Positions 1 through 9,836 of a DNA stretch of 26,462 bases are shown here, piece by piece; within the stretch, counting starts at the first letter, position 1; the number at the start of each line of letters is the position of its first letter. Made by a program: the position numbers and the translations under genes. The notes under the pieces were generated by a model. The model was not told the origin of the DNA. It made no database searches and worked only from the letters and a program-made list of their open reading frames with translations. The stretch is taken from assembly GCA_023428245.1 (NCBI GenBank), contig JAEYYX010000087.1:1-26462 (forward strand). The letters are read 5' to 3'. The DNA is from Pseudomonadota bacterium (GTDB lineage Bacteria > Myxococcota_A > Polyangia > Polyangiales > Polyangiaceae).

Positions 1-1
1 C

Positions 2-1050
2 GTCACCGGCGGCCTCGGCCCGACCTCACACGATCTCCCGGCGCCCGCCGCCGCTCGCGCCCAAGGGCGCGAGCTCGCTCTCGATTCTCGGTCCCTCGAG
101 CGCGTCCGCGCGGCCTTTCAGAAATCGGGAGTGCCCATGCACCCGATGAACGAAAAGCAGGCCCTCTTCCCCGAAGGCGCCACCATTTTCGACAACGCTC
201 TCGGCACTGCCCCCGGCTTCGCTTGCACGATCGGACGCGCCCGCGCGTTTTTTACTCCCGGCGTTCCGCGCGAGATGCAGCACATCTTCGAAGAGCACAT
301 CCTCCCCACGCTCCCGAAGCCAGTCGCGCCCCTCGTCATCGAGCGCATCACTGTCTTCGGGCTCCCGGAGAGCACAGTCGCGGGCCGGGTCGAGAGCGTC
401 GAACGAGAGTTTCCTGTGACCCTCGGCTACCGCGCCGGTTCCCACGAAATCGAGGTCAAAGTTCAAGGGCAGGCGGCCCCCGGCGAGCCCATCGAAGTGG
501 CCAAAGCTCAAGCCAGCGACGCCCGGGACCGCCTCATCGAGCTGCTCGGCGACGCTCTCCTCGTTCGGGGACGAGTTGCGCTCCCGGAGCACTTTGGAAA
601 TAGCTTCAAGGAGCGAAATATCTCGGTCGGCTTCGCCGAGTCTTGCACAGGAGGACTGGTGAGCCACCTGATCACCACAGTCGCCGGCTGCAGTACTTGC
701 TTCTTCGGCAGCGTCGTCAGCTACGACAACAGCGTCAAACAAGGAGTGCTCGGCGTTCCCGCCGAGATCCTCGAGCGCCACGGGGCCGTGAGCGAAGAGT
801 GTGCTGTGGCGATGGCGCGCGGCGCAGTCCGCGCGCTCGGCGTCGATGTCGGAATTTCCATTACGGGCATCGCCGGCCCCTCCGGTGGGAGTCCGGAGAA
901 GCCGGTGGGCCTCGTGCATTTCGCTGCGACGAGCGGGCATTTACTCTTCACGCGGCGTCACGAGTTTCGCGGTGACCGCGCTCAAATTCAGAGGCGGGCC
1001 GCGACCCGTGCGCTCGTGCTCGGTCTCGAGCTCCTTCGCGACCTCCCTAG

Positions 1051-1054
<4 letters not shown>
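2..1054 (+). CDS. cinA: CinA-family protein, 5' truncated by window edge
   Basis: The reading frame is open from the first bases of the window, so the gene begins upstream; 350 residues are visible of a family usually 400-430 long. The first visible residues, VTGGLGPTSHD, are the MoCF/MoaB-like nucleotide-binding motif of the CinA N-terminal domain (COG1058). The C-terminal ~160 residues are the CinA C-terminal/PncC domain, with AESCTGG, then VSYDNSVKQGVLGV, GAVSEECA and SITGIAGPSGG, all typical of nicotinamide-nucleotide amidohydrolases. Members deamidate NMN and/or hydrolyse ADP-ribose in pyridine-nucleotide recycling; which activity this one has cannot be read from sequence. An internal ATG at 131 exists, but starting there would delete the conserved motif, so it is not the start. 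The TAG stop at 1052-1054 overlaps the clpB stop on the other strand. Confidence 0.93.
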
Positions 1055-3696
<2,642 letters not shown>

Positions 3697-3761
3697 CTCT
3701 CTCTCCTCCGATCGCCTGCCAACCTAAGTCCATCACTTCTCCCCGCAAGGCCGACCCTCGC

Positions 3762-3796
3762 TTTGCGTAAGCAAAAGACGCGCCGATCTCGGCGCG
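3762..3796. promoter_or_regulatory. Two inverted repeats between divergent clpB and peroxiredoxin genes
   Basis: The 160-bp divergent intergenic region holds TTTGC-GTAA-GCAAA (3762-3775) followed by a perfect 8-bp inverted repeat CGCGCCGA-TC-TCGGCGCG (3779-3796). Both are dyads suited to a dimeric regulator, and they sit 65-100 bp from both start codons. No CIRCE element (TTAGCACTC-N9-GAGTGCTAA) or clear sigma-32 promoter was found. Function as an operator is inference; the second dyad could also be a simple RNA hairpin. Confidence 0.35.
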
Positions 3797-3856
3797 CCGG
3801 CGGACATTCAAAAATCCCCGCGAATTTCGCGCTGTTTTTGTGCTACTCCACTTCAG

Positions 3857-4432
3857 ATGACCACATCGGCGCACCTCAAAATTTTCCGCGTTCTCCTTCT
3901 CGCGAGCGCTCTCAGCGCACAGGTTGCGTGTTCGAAGTCCCAGCAGAAGAGCGGCGGAGAAGTCCAAACGTCAGCGCCCCGTCGTCATGAGCTCCTCACA
4001 GTTGGAAGTGAGGCTCCTCTCTTCCAGACCACGGCTCACAATGGCACCCCGATTGAACTCGAGAAGCTCCGCGGGAAAGTGGTCGTTCTCTACTTCTATC
4101 CGAAAGACGGAACTCCTGGCTGCACAGCCGAAGCTCAAGGCTTCGCCGCCGAGTACGATTCTCTCGAAAACCAGGGCGCCGTCGTTGTCGGGGTTTCCAC
4201 GGACGACAGCGAATCCCACCGCAAATTCGCAGAAGAGCACGGCCTTCCGTTCTATCTGATCCCGGACACGGACCGGGCCCTCGCCGAGGCTTACGGCGTC
4301 GGAAGCACCTTTGGTATGACCTCCCGCGTGACCTACGTCATCGACCGTCAGGGCAAGATCGCGAAGATTTTTCCGAACGTTCAGCCCAAAGAACACGCCA
4401 AGGAGATCCTAGCCGCGCTCGCGGAGCTTTGA
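3857..4432 (+). CDS. Peroxiredoxin (BCP/PrxQ-like), exported lipoprotein-like, 1-Cys
   Basis: A 191-residue thioredoxin-fold peroxidase that would reduce hydrogen peroxide or organic hydroperoxides. The core FYPKDGTPGCT (80-90) has the Pro-Thr-Cys active site with peroxidatic Cys89. In Bcp of E. coli the resolving Cys lies five residues later; here position 94 is Gln and no other Cys follows, so the enzyme must work as a 1-Cys type using an external thiol. The N-terminus is basic-hydrophobic (FRVLLLASALSAQ) ending in VACSKS with Cys25, which looks like a lipoprotein signal although the -3 residue (Gln) is not ideal. Cytoplasmic Bcp lacks such an extension. The ATG at 3857 gives the whole signal; a convincing Shine-Dalgarno is not visible. 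It runs divergently from clpB and convergently with gyrB. The family call is firm; export is likely but not certain. Confidence 0.88.
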   Translation: MTTSAHLKIFRVLLLASALSAQVACSKSQQKSGGEVQTSAPRRHELLTVGSEAPLFQTTAHNGTPIELEKLRGKVVVLYFYPKDGTPGCTAEAQGFAAEYDSLENQGAVVVGVSTDDSESHRKFAEEHGLPFYLIPDTDRALAEAYGVGSTFGMTSRVTYVIDRQGKIAKIFPNVQPKEHAKEILAALAEL

Positions 4433-4442
4433 GTTCGCTCAG

Positions 4443-4490
4443 CCCTCATACGAGGGGACGCGCGTCACGAGCGCTCTGGCTCGTCCTTTC
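4443..4490 (+). terminator. Tandem stem-loops between convergent peroxiredoxin gene and gyrB
   Basis: Two hairpins follow the peroxiredoxin stop: CCCTC-ATAC-GAGGG (4443-4456) and ACGAGC-GCTCTG-GCTCGT (4467-4484), the second followed by CCTTTC. The T-tract is weak, so intrinsic termination is plausible rather than clear. The position between convergent genes fits a shared transcription end. Confidence 0.4.
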
Positions 4491-4494
4491 GAGG

Positions 4495-4550
4495 CGGTGG
4501 GCCGACTCGAAGGCTCGTCCGAGCTCTCCCGAATGTGATGGACCGGGGCC
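4495..4550 (-). repeat. Dispersed intergenic repeat, copy R
   Basis: Read on the minus strand this begins GGCCCCGGTCCATCAC (from 4550), followed by a less conserved stretch containing CGAGCCTTCGAGTCGGC. The same 14-base core GGCCCCGGTCCATC begins the copies near 14191 and 25391. It lies immediately downstream of the gyrB stop codon. Confidence 0.5.
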
Positions 4551-4551
4551 C

Positions 4552-7074
4552 TCAAATATCGAGGTTTTGCACGTTCAGTGCGTTGTCCTCGATGAACTTG
4601 CGGCGGGGTTCGACCTGGTCACCCATGAGTACGCTGAAGATTTCTTCGGCGCGAATTGGGTCTTTTACCTCGACGCGGAGAAGCGTTCGCCCGTCAGGGT
4701 TCATTGTCGTTTCCCAGAGCTGGTCCGCGTTCATTTCGCCAAGACCTTTGTAACGACTCACACTGAGTCCCTTGCGTCCACGCTCGTAGATATACCGATC
4801 GAGAGCTTCTGCGTCGGTCACAGTGACAGGCTGACTCTTCTCGCTCGACACCTGATAAGGCGCAGGTCCAATCGAACGAATGTCATCTTCGATCGAGAGG
4901 AGCTCGTGGTACTCGCCGGTTTCGGTGATCTCCTGGGTCAAGCGGCCCGGTTTTGAGCTCGCGCCGGGTCGGAATTTCGTGACCAGGTGAGGTCCTTCGG
5001 CTTCGTCCGTCGCGATGCGCACGGAGAGGGGCTGAAGGTCAGGGTAGCGCTCCACAAGTGCGGTTTCGATCGCCGCACGAGCCTCTTCGAGCTTCTCCAT
5101 CGAACCGAAGGTCTCACTCGTGACGTGAGCTGAGCGAATGGCCGCGAGCACAATGCGACTATCGCAGCGGCGATCCATACGCCGGGCGTGCTCTTCGATC
5201 GTCCGAAGCTTGGTCGCGAGGTGATAAAGGGGCATCCCCGCGATTTCGGTGCCGCTCGCGCTCTTCAGACTCAGACCCTCGATTCCGCTCTCAATCAGAT
5301 AGCGATTCAGAGCCGGCTGGTCCTTGATGTAGAGGATCTTTTTTCCTTTTCGGACTCCGAACAGGGGCGGCTGGGCAATGAAAAGATGTCCTCGTTCGAT
5401 CAGCTCCGGCATCTGACGGTAGAAGAACGTGAGGAGCAGCGTCCGAATGTGACTACCGTCGACGTCAGCATCCGTCATCAGAATCACCTTGTGATAACGG
5501 AGCTTCGAGATCTCGAAGTTCCCGTCATCGGTGATACCGCAGCCGAGCGCCGAGATCAGCGTCGCGACAGCTTCCGACGCGAGCATGCGGTCAAGGCGCG
5601 CTCTTTCGACGTTCAGGATCTTGCCGCGAAGCGGCAAAATTGCCTGAAATCTCCGGTTTCGCCCCTGTTTCGCGGAGCCACCTGCGGAATCACCCTCGAC
5701 GATGTAGAGCTCGCTTTCCGCCGGGTCCTTGCTCTGACAGTCCGCGAGCTTTCCCGACAAACTCGTCGTATCCATCACACCCTTGCGCACGACTTCACGC
5801 GCTTTCCGCGCAGCTTCGCGCGCTTTCGCGGCAACGATCGCCTTTTCGAGGATCTTCTTCGCGGTCTGAGGGTGCTCCTCGAAATAGCGGGTGACCTGCT
5901 CGAAGACCGCTGTCTCGACGATGCCTTTGACTTCGCTCGAAACGAGCTTGCTCTTGGTCTGAGAGTCGAAGCTCGCGTCAGGGTGTTTGACGTGGATGAC
6001 GCAGATGACGCCTTCGCGACAGTCGTCGCCAGAGAGGCCCGTCTTGAGCTCTTTGAAGAGGTTATTTTCCTGACCGTAGGCGTTCAGAGCGCGCGTCAGA
6101 GCTGCTTTCAGACCCGTCAAATGGGTCCCGCCGTCTTTGTTGCTGACGTTGTTCGTGTAACAGAAAATCTGTTCCACGTAGGCGCTCGACCACTGGATGG
6201 CGAGGTCGACAACGATATCTGCGCGATCGTCTCCCGTCGGAACCGAGGTCGTAAAGGCGATCACATCATCGTGGATCGCTTCTTTTTTCGCTGCGATGTG
6301 CGAAACGAATTCTCGAATACCACCTTCATAGTGGAAATCTTCGTGCCGGCCTTCTTCGCGCTCATCGGCGAGGTGAATCTTCAGGCCCGAGTTCAGAAAC
6401 GCGATCTCGCGCAGGCGATTCGAGAGCGTCTCGTAGTTGTACTCGGTGATCGTAAAGATCTCGGGGTCCGGCTTGAACGTAACTTTGGTGCCGGTTTTTT
6501 CGGTCGCAGCGCCCCGGGTCAGGGGACCCTGAGGAACGCCGCGCGAGTAGGTCTGGTGGTGAACGTAGCCCTCGCGCTTGATCTCGAGCGTCAGCTTTTC
6601 GCTCACGGCGTTCACAGCGCTCACACCGACGCCATGAAGACCGGCGGAAACCTTGTAGCTCGAGTGATCGAACTTTCCGCCGGCGTGGAGCACGGTCATC
6701 ACGACCTCGGCCGCGCTCACACCCTTTTCGTGGATACCGACGGGGATCCCTCGACCGTCGTCGGAAACGCTCACCGAACCATCACGGTTTACGGTGACGC
6801 GGACGGTGCTGCAGTGCCCCGCGAGGTGTTCGTCGACGGAGTTGTCGATGACCTCCCAGACGAGGTGGTGCAGAGCGGACCCGTCGTGAACATCGCCGAT
6901 GTACATTCCCGGACGTTTCCGGACTGCCTCGAGACCTTCGAGGACCGTGATGTTCTTTTCGCCGTACGCTTCGCTCGGCTTGGCCTCAGTCGACTCTGAA
7001 AGTTTGTCGGTCACGGCTTCTTTTCTGGCGCCAAATTGGCCTTTTCCTTTACCAAATAAGCGACCTTTCGACAA
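4552..7074 (-). CDS. gyrB: DNA gyrase subunit B
   Basis: ATPase subunit of the type II topoisomerase that introduces negative supercoils. With the start at 7074 it is 840 residues. The GHKL ATPase domain shows RPGMYIGD at 54-61, EVIDNSVDE at 74-82, DDGRGIP at 105-111, GLHGVGVSAVNA at 145-156 and the ATP-contacting QTKSKL at 370-375. The TOPRIM domain shows EGDSAGG at 458-464 and DADVDGSH at 533-540. A ~150-residue insert after about 590 is of the kind found in E. coli GyrB, and the C-terminus NALNVQNLDI is typical. The first codon at 7074 is TTG, preceded by AGGGGG eight bases upstream; a GTG at 7014 (residue 21) is the alternative, because residues 1-20 are a basic low-complexity extension. 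It is the last gene of the dnaN-recF-gyrB block, 71 bp after recF. Confidence 0.97.
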   Translation of the reverse strand: MSKGRLFGKGKGQFGARKEAVTDKLSESTEAKPSEAYGEKNITVLEGLEAVRKRPGMYIGDVHDGSALHHLVWEVIDNSVDEHLAGHCSTVRVTVNRDGSVSVSDDGRGIPVGIHEKGVSAAEVVMTVLHAGGKFDHSSYKVSAGLHGVGVSAVNAVSEKLTLEIKREGYVHHQTYSRGVPQGPLTRGAATEKTGTKVTFKPDPEIFTITEYNYETLSNRLREIAFLNSGLKIHLADEREEGRHEDFHYEGGIREFVSHIAAKKEAIHDDVIAFTTSVPTGDDRADIVVDLAIQWSSAYVEQIFCYTNNVSNKDGGTHLTGLKAALTRALNAYGQENNLFKELKTGLSGDDCREGVICVIHVKHPDASFDSQTKSKLVSSEVKGIVETAVFEQVTRYFEEHPQTAKKILEKAIVAAKAREAARKAREVVRKGVMDTTSLSGKLADCQSKDPAESELYIVEGDSAGGSAKQGRNRRFQAILPLRGKILNVERARLDRMLASEAVATLISALGCGITDDGNFEISKLRYHKVILMTDADVDGSHIRTLLLTFFYRQMPELIERGHLFIAQPPLFGVRKGKKILYIKDQPALNRYLIESGIEGLSLKSASGTEIAGMPLYHLATKLRTIEEHARRMDRRCDSRIVLAAIRSAHVTSETFGSMEKLEEARAAIETALVERYPDLQPLSVRIATDEAEGPHLVTKFRPGASSKPGRLTQEITETGEYHELLSIEDDIRSIGPAPYQVSSEKSQPVTVTDAEALDRYIYERGRKGLSVSRYKGLGEMNADQLWETTMNPDGRTLLRVEVKDPIRAEEIFSVLMGDQVEPRRKFIEDNALNVQNLDI

Positions 7075-7145
7075 GCTGAAGGCCCCCTCGGCGCGGGGTC
7101 ACAGAGCCTCACGAAGGCGCTCAGAAAGCGCCTCAGAATCGAGGC

Positions 7146-8282
7146 TCAAAGGGGGCTGATTCGACCGGATTCGACCCGGAAATCAGCGCGCGCACGCGAT
7201 GCGCTTTCAAGGATTCGACCTGCGTCAGCGAAGAGCTCGGGGCGCGTCGTGGTGACGAAGACCTGGTTGCGTTCGTGGCCGAGAAAGCGAAAAACAGCCT
7301 CGGTCCGCTCCTTGTCGAGCTCGCTCGAGACATCATCGAGCAAGAGAATCGGACAGGTCAAAGAGCTCTCCCGAATCAGCTCGAGCTCAGCGAGCTTCAA
7401 GCTGAGCGCGAGCATGCGCTGTTGACCTTGGGAGCCGTAAGCTCGCGCCGGACGGCCGTCGAGGCTCACGATGAGCTCATCGCGCTCGGGGCCGTAAGTC
7501 GTCATCTTCCGCCTCACGTCGATACCCCGGCTCTCTTCGAGCTTGCGCCGAAATTCCTCGACGTTCCTCGTGCCTCCTGGCCGAAAGAAGATCGACATCG
7601 AGAGGTCTTCTCGAGCCAGGCGCGTAAAAATCGAGCTAAATCGAGCCTCGAGGGTGATCACCGCTTGTTCGCGAGCGCCCGACAGCAAAGCTCCGCTCTC
7701 GGCCATGACCGCCTCAAAAGCGTCGAGCTCGCGGCTCTTCGGCCGTTGTTCGAGGAGCAAAAGTCGCTTCTTGGCCGCTTCGTCGTAAGAACGTTTGGCG
7801 TCGATGGCGCTCGGCTTTTGATGCAAGATGACGCGATCGAGCAGACGCCTGCGAAGCTGCGCAGCCCCGGTTACGAGCAGCAGATCGCCCGGGTGGAAAC
7901 AGACGACGGGCGTGCTTTGGACGTAGAGAAGGCGCTCCTTCGGACGGACGCCATTTTTTTGGAAAGAGCGGCTCCGCTGAGAAATCTGAGCTTCTAGGGT
8001 CCAAGGGAGCCCTGCGCGCTCGAAACTGCCCTTGATGCGGGCCTGGGGAGCGTCGGTTTGGATGACCTCGCTGAGCTTCGTCGTGCGAAAGGAGCGGGTC
8101 GTGCAGAGCAGGTAAATGGCCTCAATCAGACTCGTCTTACCCTGGCCGTTTTCGCCAAAGATGACATTCAGGCCAGAGGCAAAGCTCAACGAACCTGCTT
8201 CGAGGTTTCGAAAACCCACCATGCCCAGGCGGGCCAAGCAGAGCTCGACGGCCGCGCTCATGGATCGCTCGGCCGCGCTCAC
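7146..8282 (-). CDS. recF: DNA replication and repair protein RecF
   Basis: A 378-residue SMC/ABC-type ATPase that, with RecO and RecR, loads RecA at single-stranded gaps behind stalled forks. Visible motifs are Walker A GENGQGKT (43-50), the ABC signature region YGSQGQQR (282-289), Walker B and D-loop ILLLDDVSSELD (312-323) and the switch VFVTTTRPELF near 341-351. The length is normal. The GTG start at 8282 abuts the dnaN TGA stop with no gap, so translation is probably coupled; an ATG seven codons in (8261) is an alternative. The two candidate starts are each followed by the same bases, AGCGCGGCCG, a small local repeat. It lies between dnaN and gyrB, the classical order. Confidence 0.95.
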   Translation of the reverse strand: MSAAERSMSAAVELCLARLGMVGFRNLEAGSLSFASGLNVIFGENGQGKTSLIEAIYLLCTTRSFRTTKLSEVIQTDAPQARIKGSFERAGLPWTLEAQISQRSRSFQKNGVRPKERLLYVQSTPVVCFHPGDLLLVTGAAQLRRRLLDRVILHQKPSAIDAKRSYDEAAKKRLLLLEQRPKSRELDAFEAVMAESGALLSGAREQAVITLEARFSSIFTRLAREDLSMSIFFRPGGTRNVEEFRRKLEESRGIDVRRKMTTYGPERDELIVSLDGRPARAYGSQGQQRMLALSLKLAELELIRESSLTCPILLLDDVSSELDKERTEAVFRFLGHERNQVFVTTTRPELFADAGRILESASRARADFRVESGRISPL

Positions 8283-9440
8283 TCAGATGCGCATGGGCAT
8301 CACGACGGCCAGGTAGTCCTGGTTCTCGCGGCTGCCACCGGGACGAATCACCGCAGGATCGAGCTCTCCGGTGATGCCGACGATCACCTCGTCATCCACG
8401 ATCGCCCCGAGCACTTCGAGCAGATACCGAGCGTTCAAGCCAATCGTGATGGGACTGCCGACGTAATCGACAGGTACCTCGTCGAAGCCTTCTCCCGCCT
8501 CAGGGCTCTCGCTTTCGACGCGAAGCTGGTTCTTGTTCAAGGTCAGCTTCACGCCGCCTGTACGGTCGCTGGCGGCGAGGGAGACGGCCTTGAGAGCCTC
8601 GGAGAACGAGAGACGCGGCGCGCGCACAGCGACGCTCGACTGGGCCGGAATGACCTGTCCGTACGGGGGGAACTGAGCGTCGACGAGTTTGACGCTGAAG
8701 TGGAAACCAGCGACCTCAAAGAAGACATTCGGTCCGCTCTGCAGAATACGAATGCGAGGGGGTTCATTCTTGCCTTCGGGGTCCGAGCTCTTGCCTGAAT
8801 CGCTCAGAGCCTCATCGCAAAGTCGCTTCAGCTCGAGCACACCCTTGAGCGGGATGAGCATCGTGGCTTTGCCCGAGAGCTCAGGGGCGCGCACTTCCAT
8901 TTTCGACAGACGATGTCCGTCGGTCGTGACCATGCGCGCGCGGTTATCTTCGAGCTCGAAGAGAGCGCTCGCGAGGTGCATCCGAGTTTCATCGGAGGAA
9001 ATCGAGAAGTACGTCGTCGCAATCAGACGCGCCATCGAAGCGACGTCGATCTCGACCCAACCATCGCCTTCCGGCGCGGGCAGGCGCGGAAACTCGTCTC
9101 CAGGCAGCCCGAACAGCGTGTAGCGACGAGCGCTCGTCAGGGAGCGGATGGTGATGTTCGAGCCATCGCTGACCTCAATGCCGATCTGGCCTTCGGGCAT
9201 CATGCGCACGCGGTCGAAGAAATCTTTCGCAGGGACGGCAATGCTCCCTGGCTTTTCGACCTTTGCGGGAACGCTACCGCTGACAGCTACAACGAGATCC
9301 GTTGCCGACAGATCGAGGCTATCGGGCATCGCTCGCAGGAGCACGTTCCCGAGCACAGGCATGGTGCTTTTCTTGTCTGCGACGCCCTGACAACGGCCCA
9401 GGACGCGCAAAAGGTCCTTTTTACTGACAGCGGCATGCAT
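8283..9440 (-). CDS. dnaN: DNA polymerase III sliding clamp (beta subunit)
   Basis: A 385-residue ring-forming processivity factor of the replisome, built of three ~125-residue clamp domains. The N-terminus (SKKDLLRVLGRCQGVADKK, then TMPVLGNVLL) and the C-terminus YLAVVMPMRI match the family, the latter being the conserved M-P-M-R-[IL] tail that forms part of the client-binding pocket. The central part has the expected ATTYFSISSDETR and GVLFE-like (ASALFELEDN) segments. The ATG at 9440 gives the normal start of the family; the Shine-Dalgarno is weak. It is the first gene of the dnaN-recF-gyrB block. dnaA, which usually precedes dnaN, is absent; instead the candidate origin region 9576-9834 lies directly upstream. 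Confidence 0.97.
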   Translation of the reverse strand: MHAAVSKKDLLRVLGRCQGVADKKSTMPVLGNVLLRAMPDSLDLSATDLVVAVSGSVPAKVEKPGSIAVPAKDFFDRVRMMPEGQIGIEVSDGSNITIRSLTSARRYTLFGLPGDEFPRLPAPEGDGWVEIDVASMARLIATTYFSISSDETRMHLASALFELEDNRARMVTTDGHRLSKMEVRAPELSGKATMLIPLKGVLELKRLCDEALSDSGKSSDPEGKNEPPRIRILQSGPNVFFEVAGFHFSVKLVDAQFPPYGQVIPAQSSVAVRAPRLSFSEALKAVSLAASDRTGGVKLTLNKNQLRVESESPEAGEGFDEVPVDYVGSPITIGLNARYLLEVLGAIVDDEVIVGITGELDPAVIRPGGSRENQDYLAVVMPMRI

Positions 9441-9575
9441 GAGTCCGGACCCGCTTCGTAGCGAGAGACGACAGCCTTCGCTAGCCCGAAGAGCCCCTTC
9501 TCGGAACTCTAGGCTCGAGAACGAGTTTTGCCCTGGGCCTTGGTTCGAACAGACGCGCCCCGAGGGGGGGTTCAG

Positions 9576-9834
9576 ATTTCCACAACTCTGGCGCTCCCCT
9601 GAGAAGGGTTCAGCTGTCTCCCTCTAAAAGAGAGATATAAATAAATTTAATCGTAGTCGTAGTAGGGGGTGTGGAAAGTGGGGATATGTTCGTAACGATT
9701 CGGAATCGTTTTTGTTTTGACCTCTGACCCTCGGGTCAAACCCGGGAGAAAGATCCGGGGACGAACCTGTGGAGTACTTTCATCCCCATCCCGTACCGGT
9801 GTTTCCCCCAGAGTCACGGGAGGGGATACCCACA
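9576..9834 (-). other. Candidate chromosomal replication origin (DnaA box, trinucleotides, AT-rich tract)
   Basis: The stretch 9441-9836 has no gene. Read on the minus strand, a DnaA-box-like CTTTCCACA (9678-9670; 8/9 to TTWTNCACA) is followed by CCCC (9669-9666), then CTA CTA CGA CTA CGA TTA (9665-9648), then an AT-rich tract (9651-9625, 23 of 27 bases A/T). This is the order of the basal unwinding system described for bacterial oriC: DnaA box, G/C cluster, DnaA-trios, unwinding element. Four of the six trinucleotides fit the trio consensus. Further box-like sites are ATTTCCACA (9576-9584, 8/9), TGTGGAGTA (9768-9776, 7/9) and ATACCCACA (9826-9834, 7/9). dnaN follows immediately, the usual neighbour of oriC. 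No perfect TTATCCACA box is present. Confidence 0.55.
9694..9740. repeat. Adjacent inverted repeats beside the AT-rich tract
   Basis: AACGATT-CGG-AATCGTT (9694-9710) is followed on the + strand by TTTTGTTTT, so it resembles an intrinsic terminator reading rightward. TTTGACC...GGTCAAA (9716-9740) follows at once and contains TGACCC-TC-GGGTCA (9725-9738). Both flanking genes are on the minus strand, so the T-tract points the wrong way for either. The dyads may belong to the origin region or be protein-binding sites. Confidence 0.45.
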
Positions 9835-9836
9835 GA

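Noticed and set aside
26..940. Open frame on the minus strand opposite cinA
   Set aside because: Acidic low-complexity translation opposite a well-conserved CinA; shadow frame.
5188..6999. Long open frame (603 codons) on the + strand inside gyrB
   Set aside because: Antisense shadow of gyrB; no domain signature and no ribosome-binding site.
9530..9570. GGTTCGAAC resembling a tRNA T-loop
   Set aside because: The flanking five bases do not pair and no acceptor, D or anticodon arm can be drawn.
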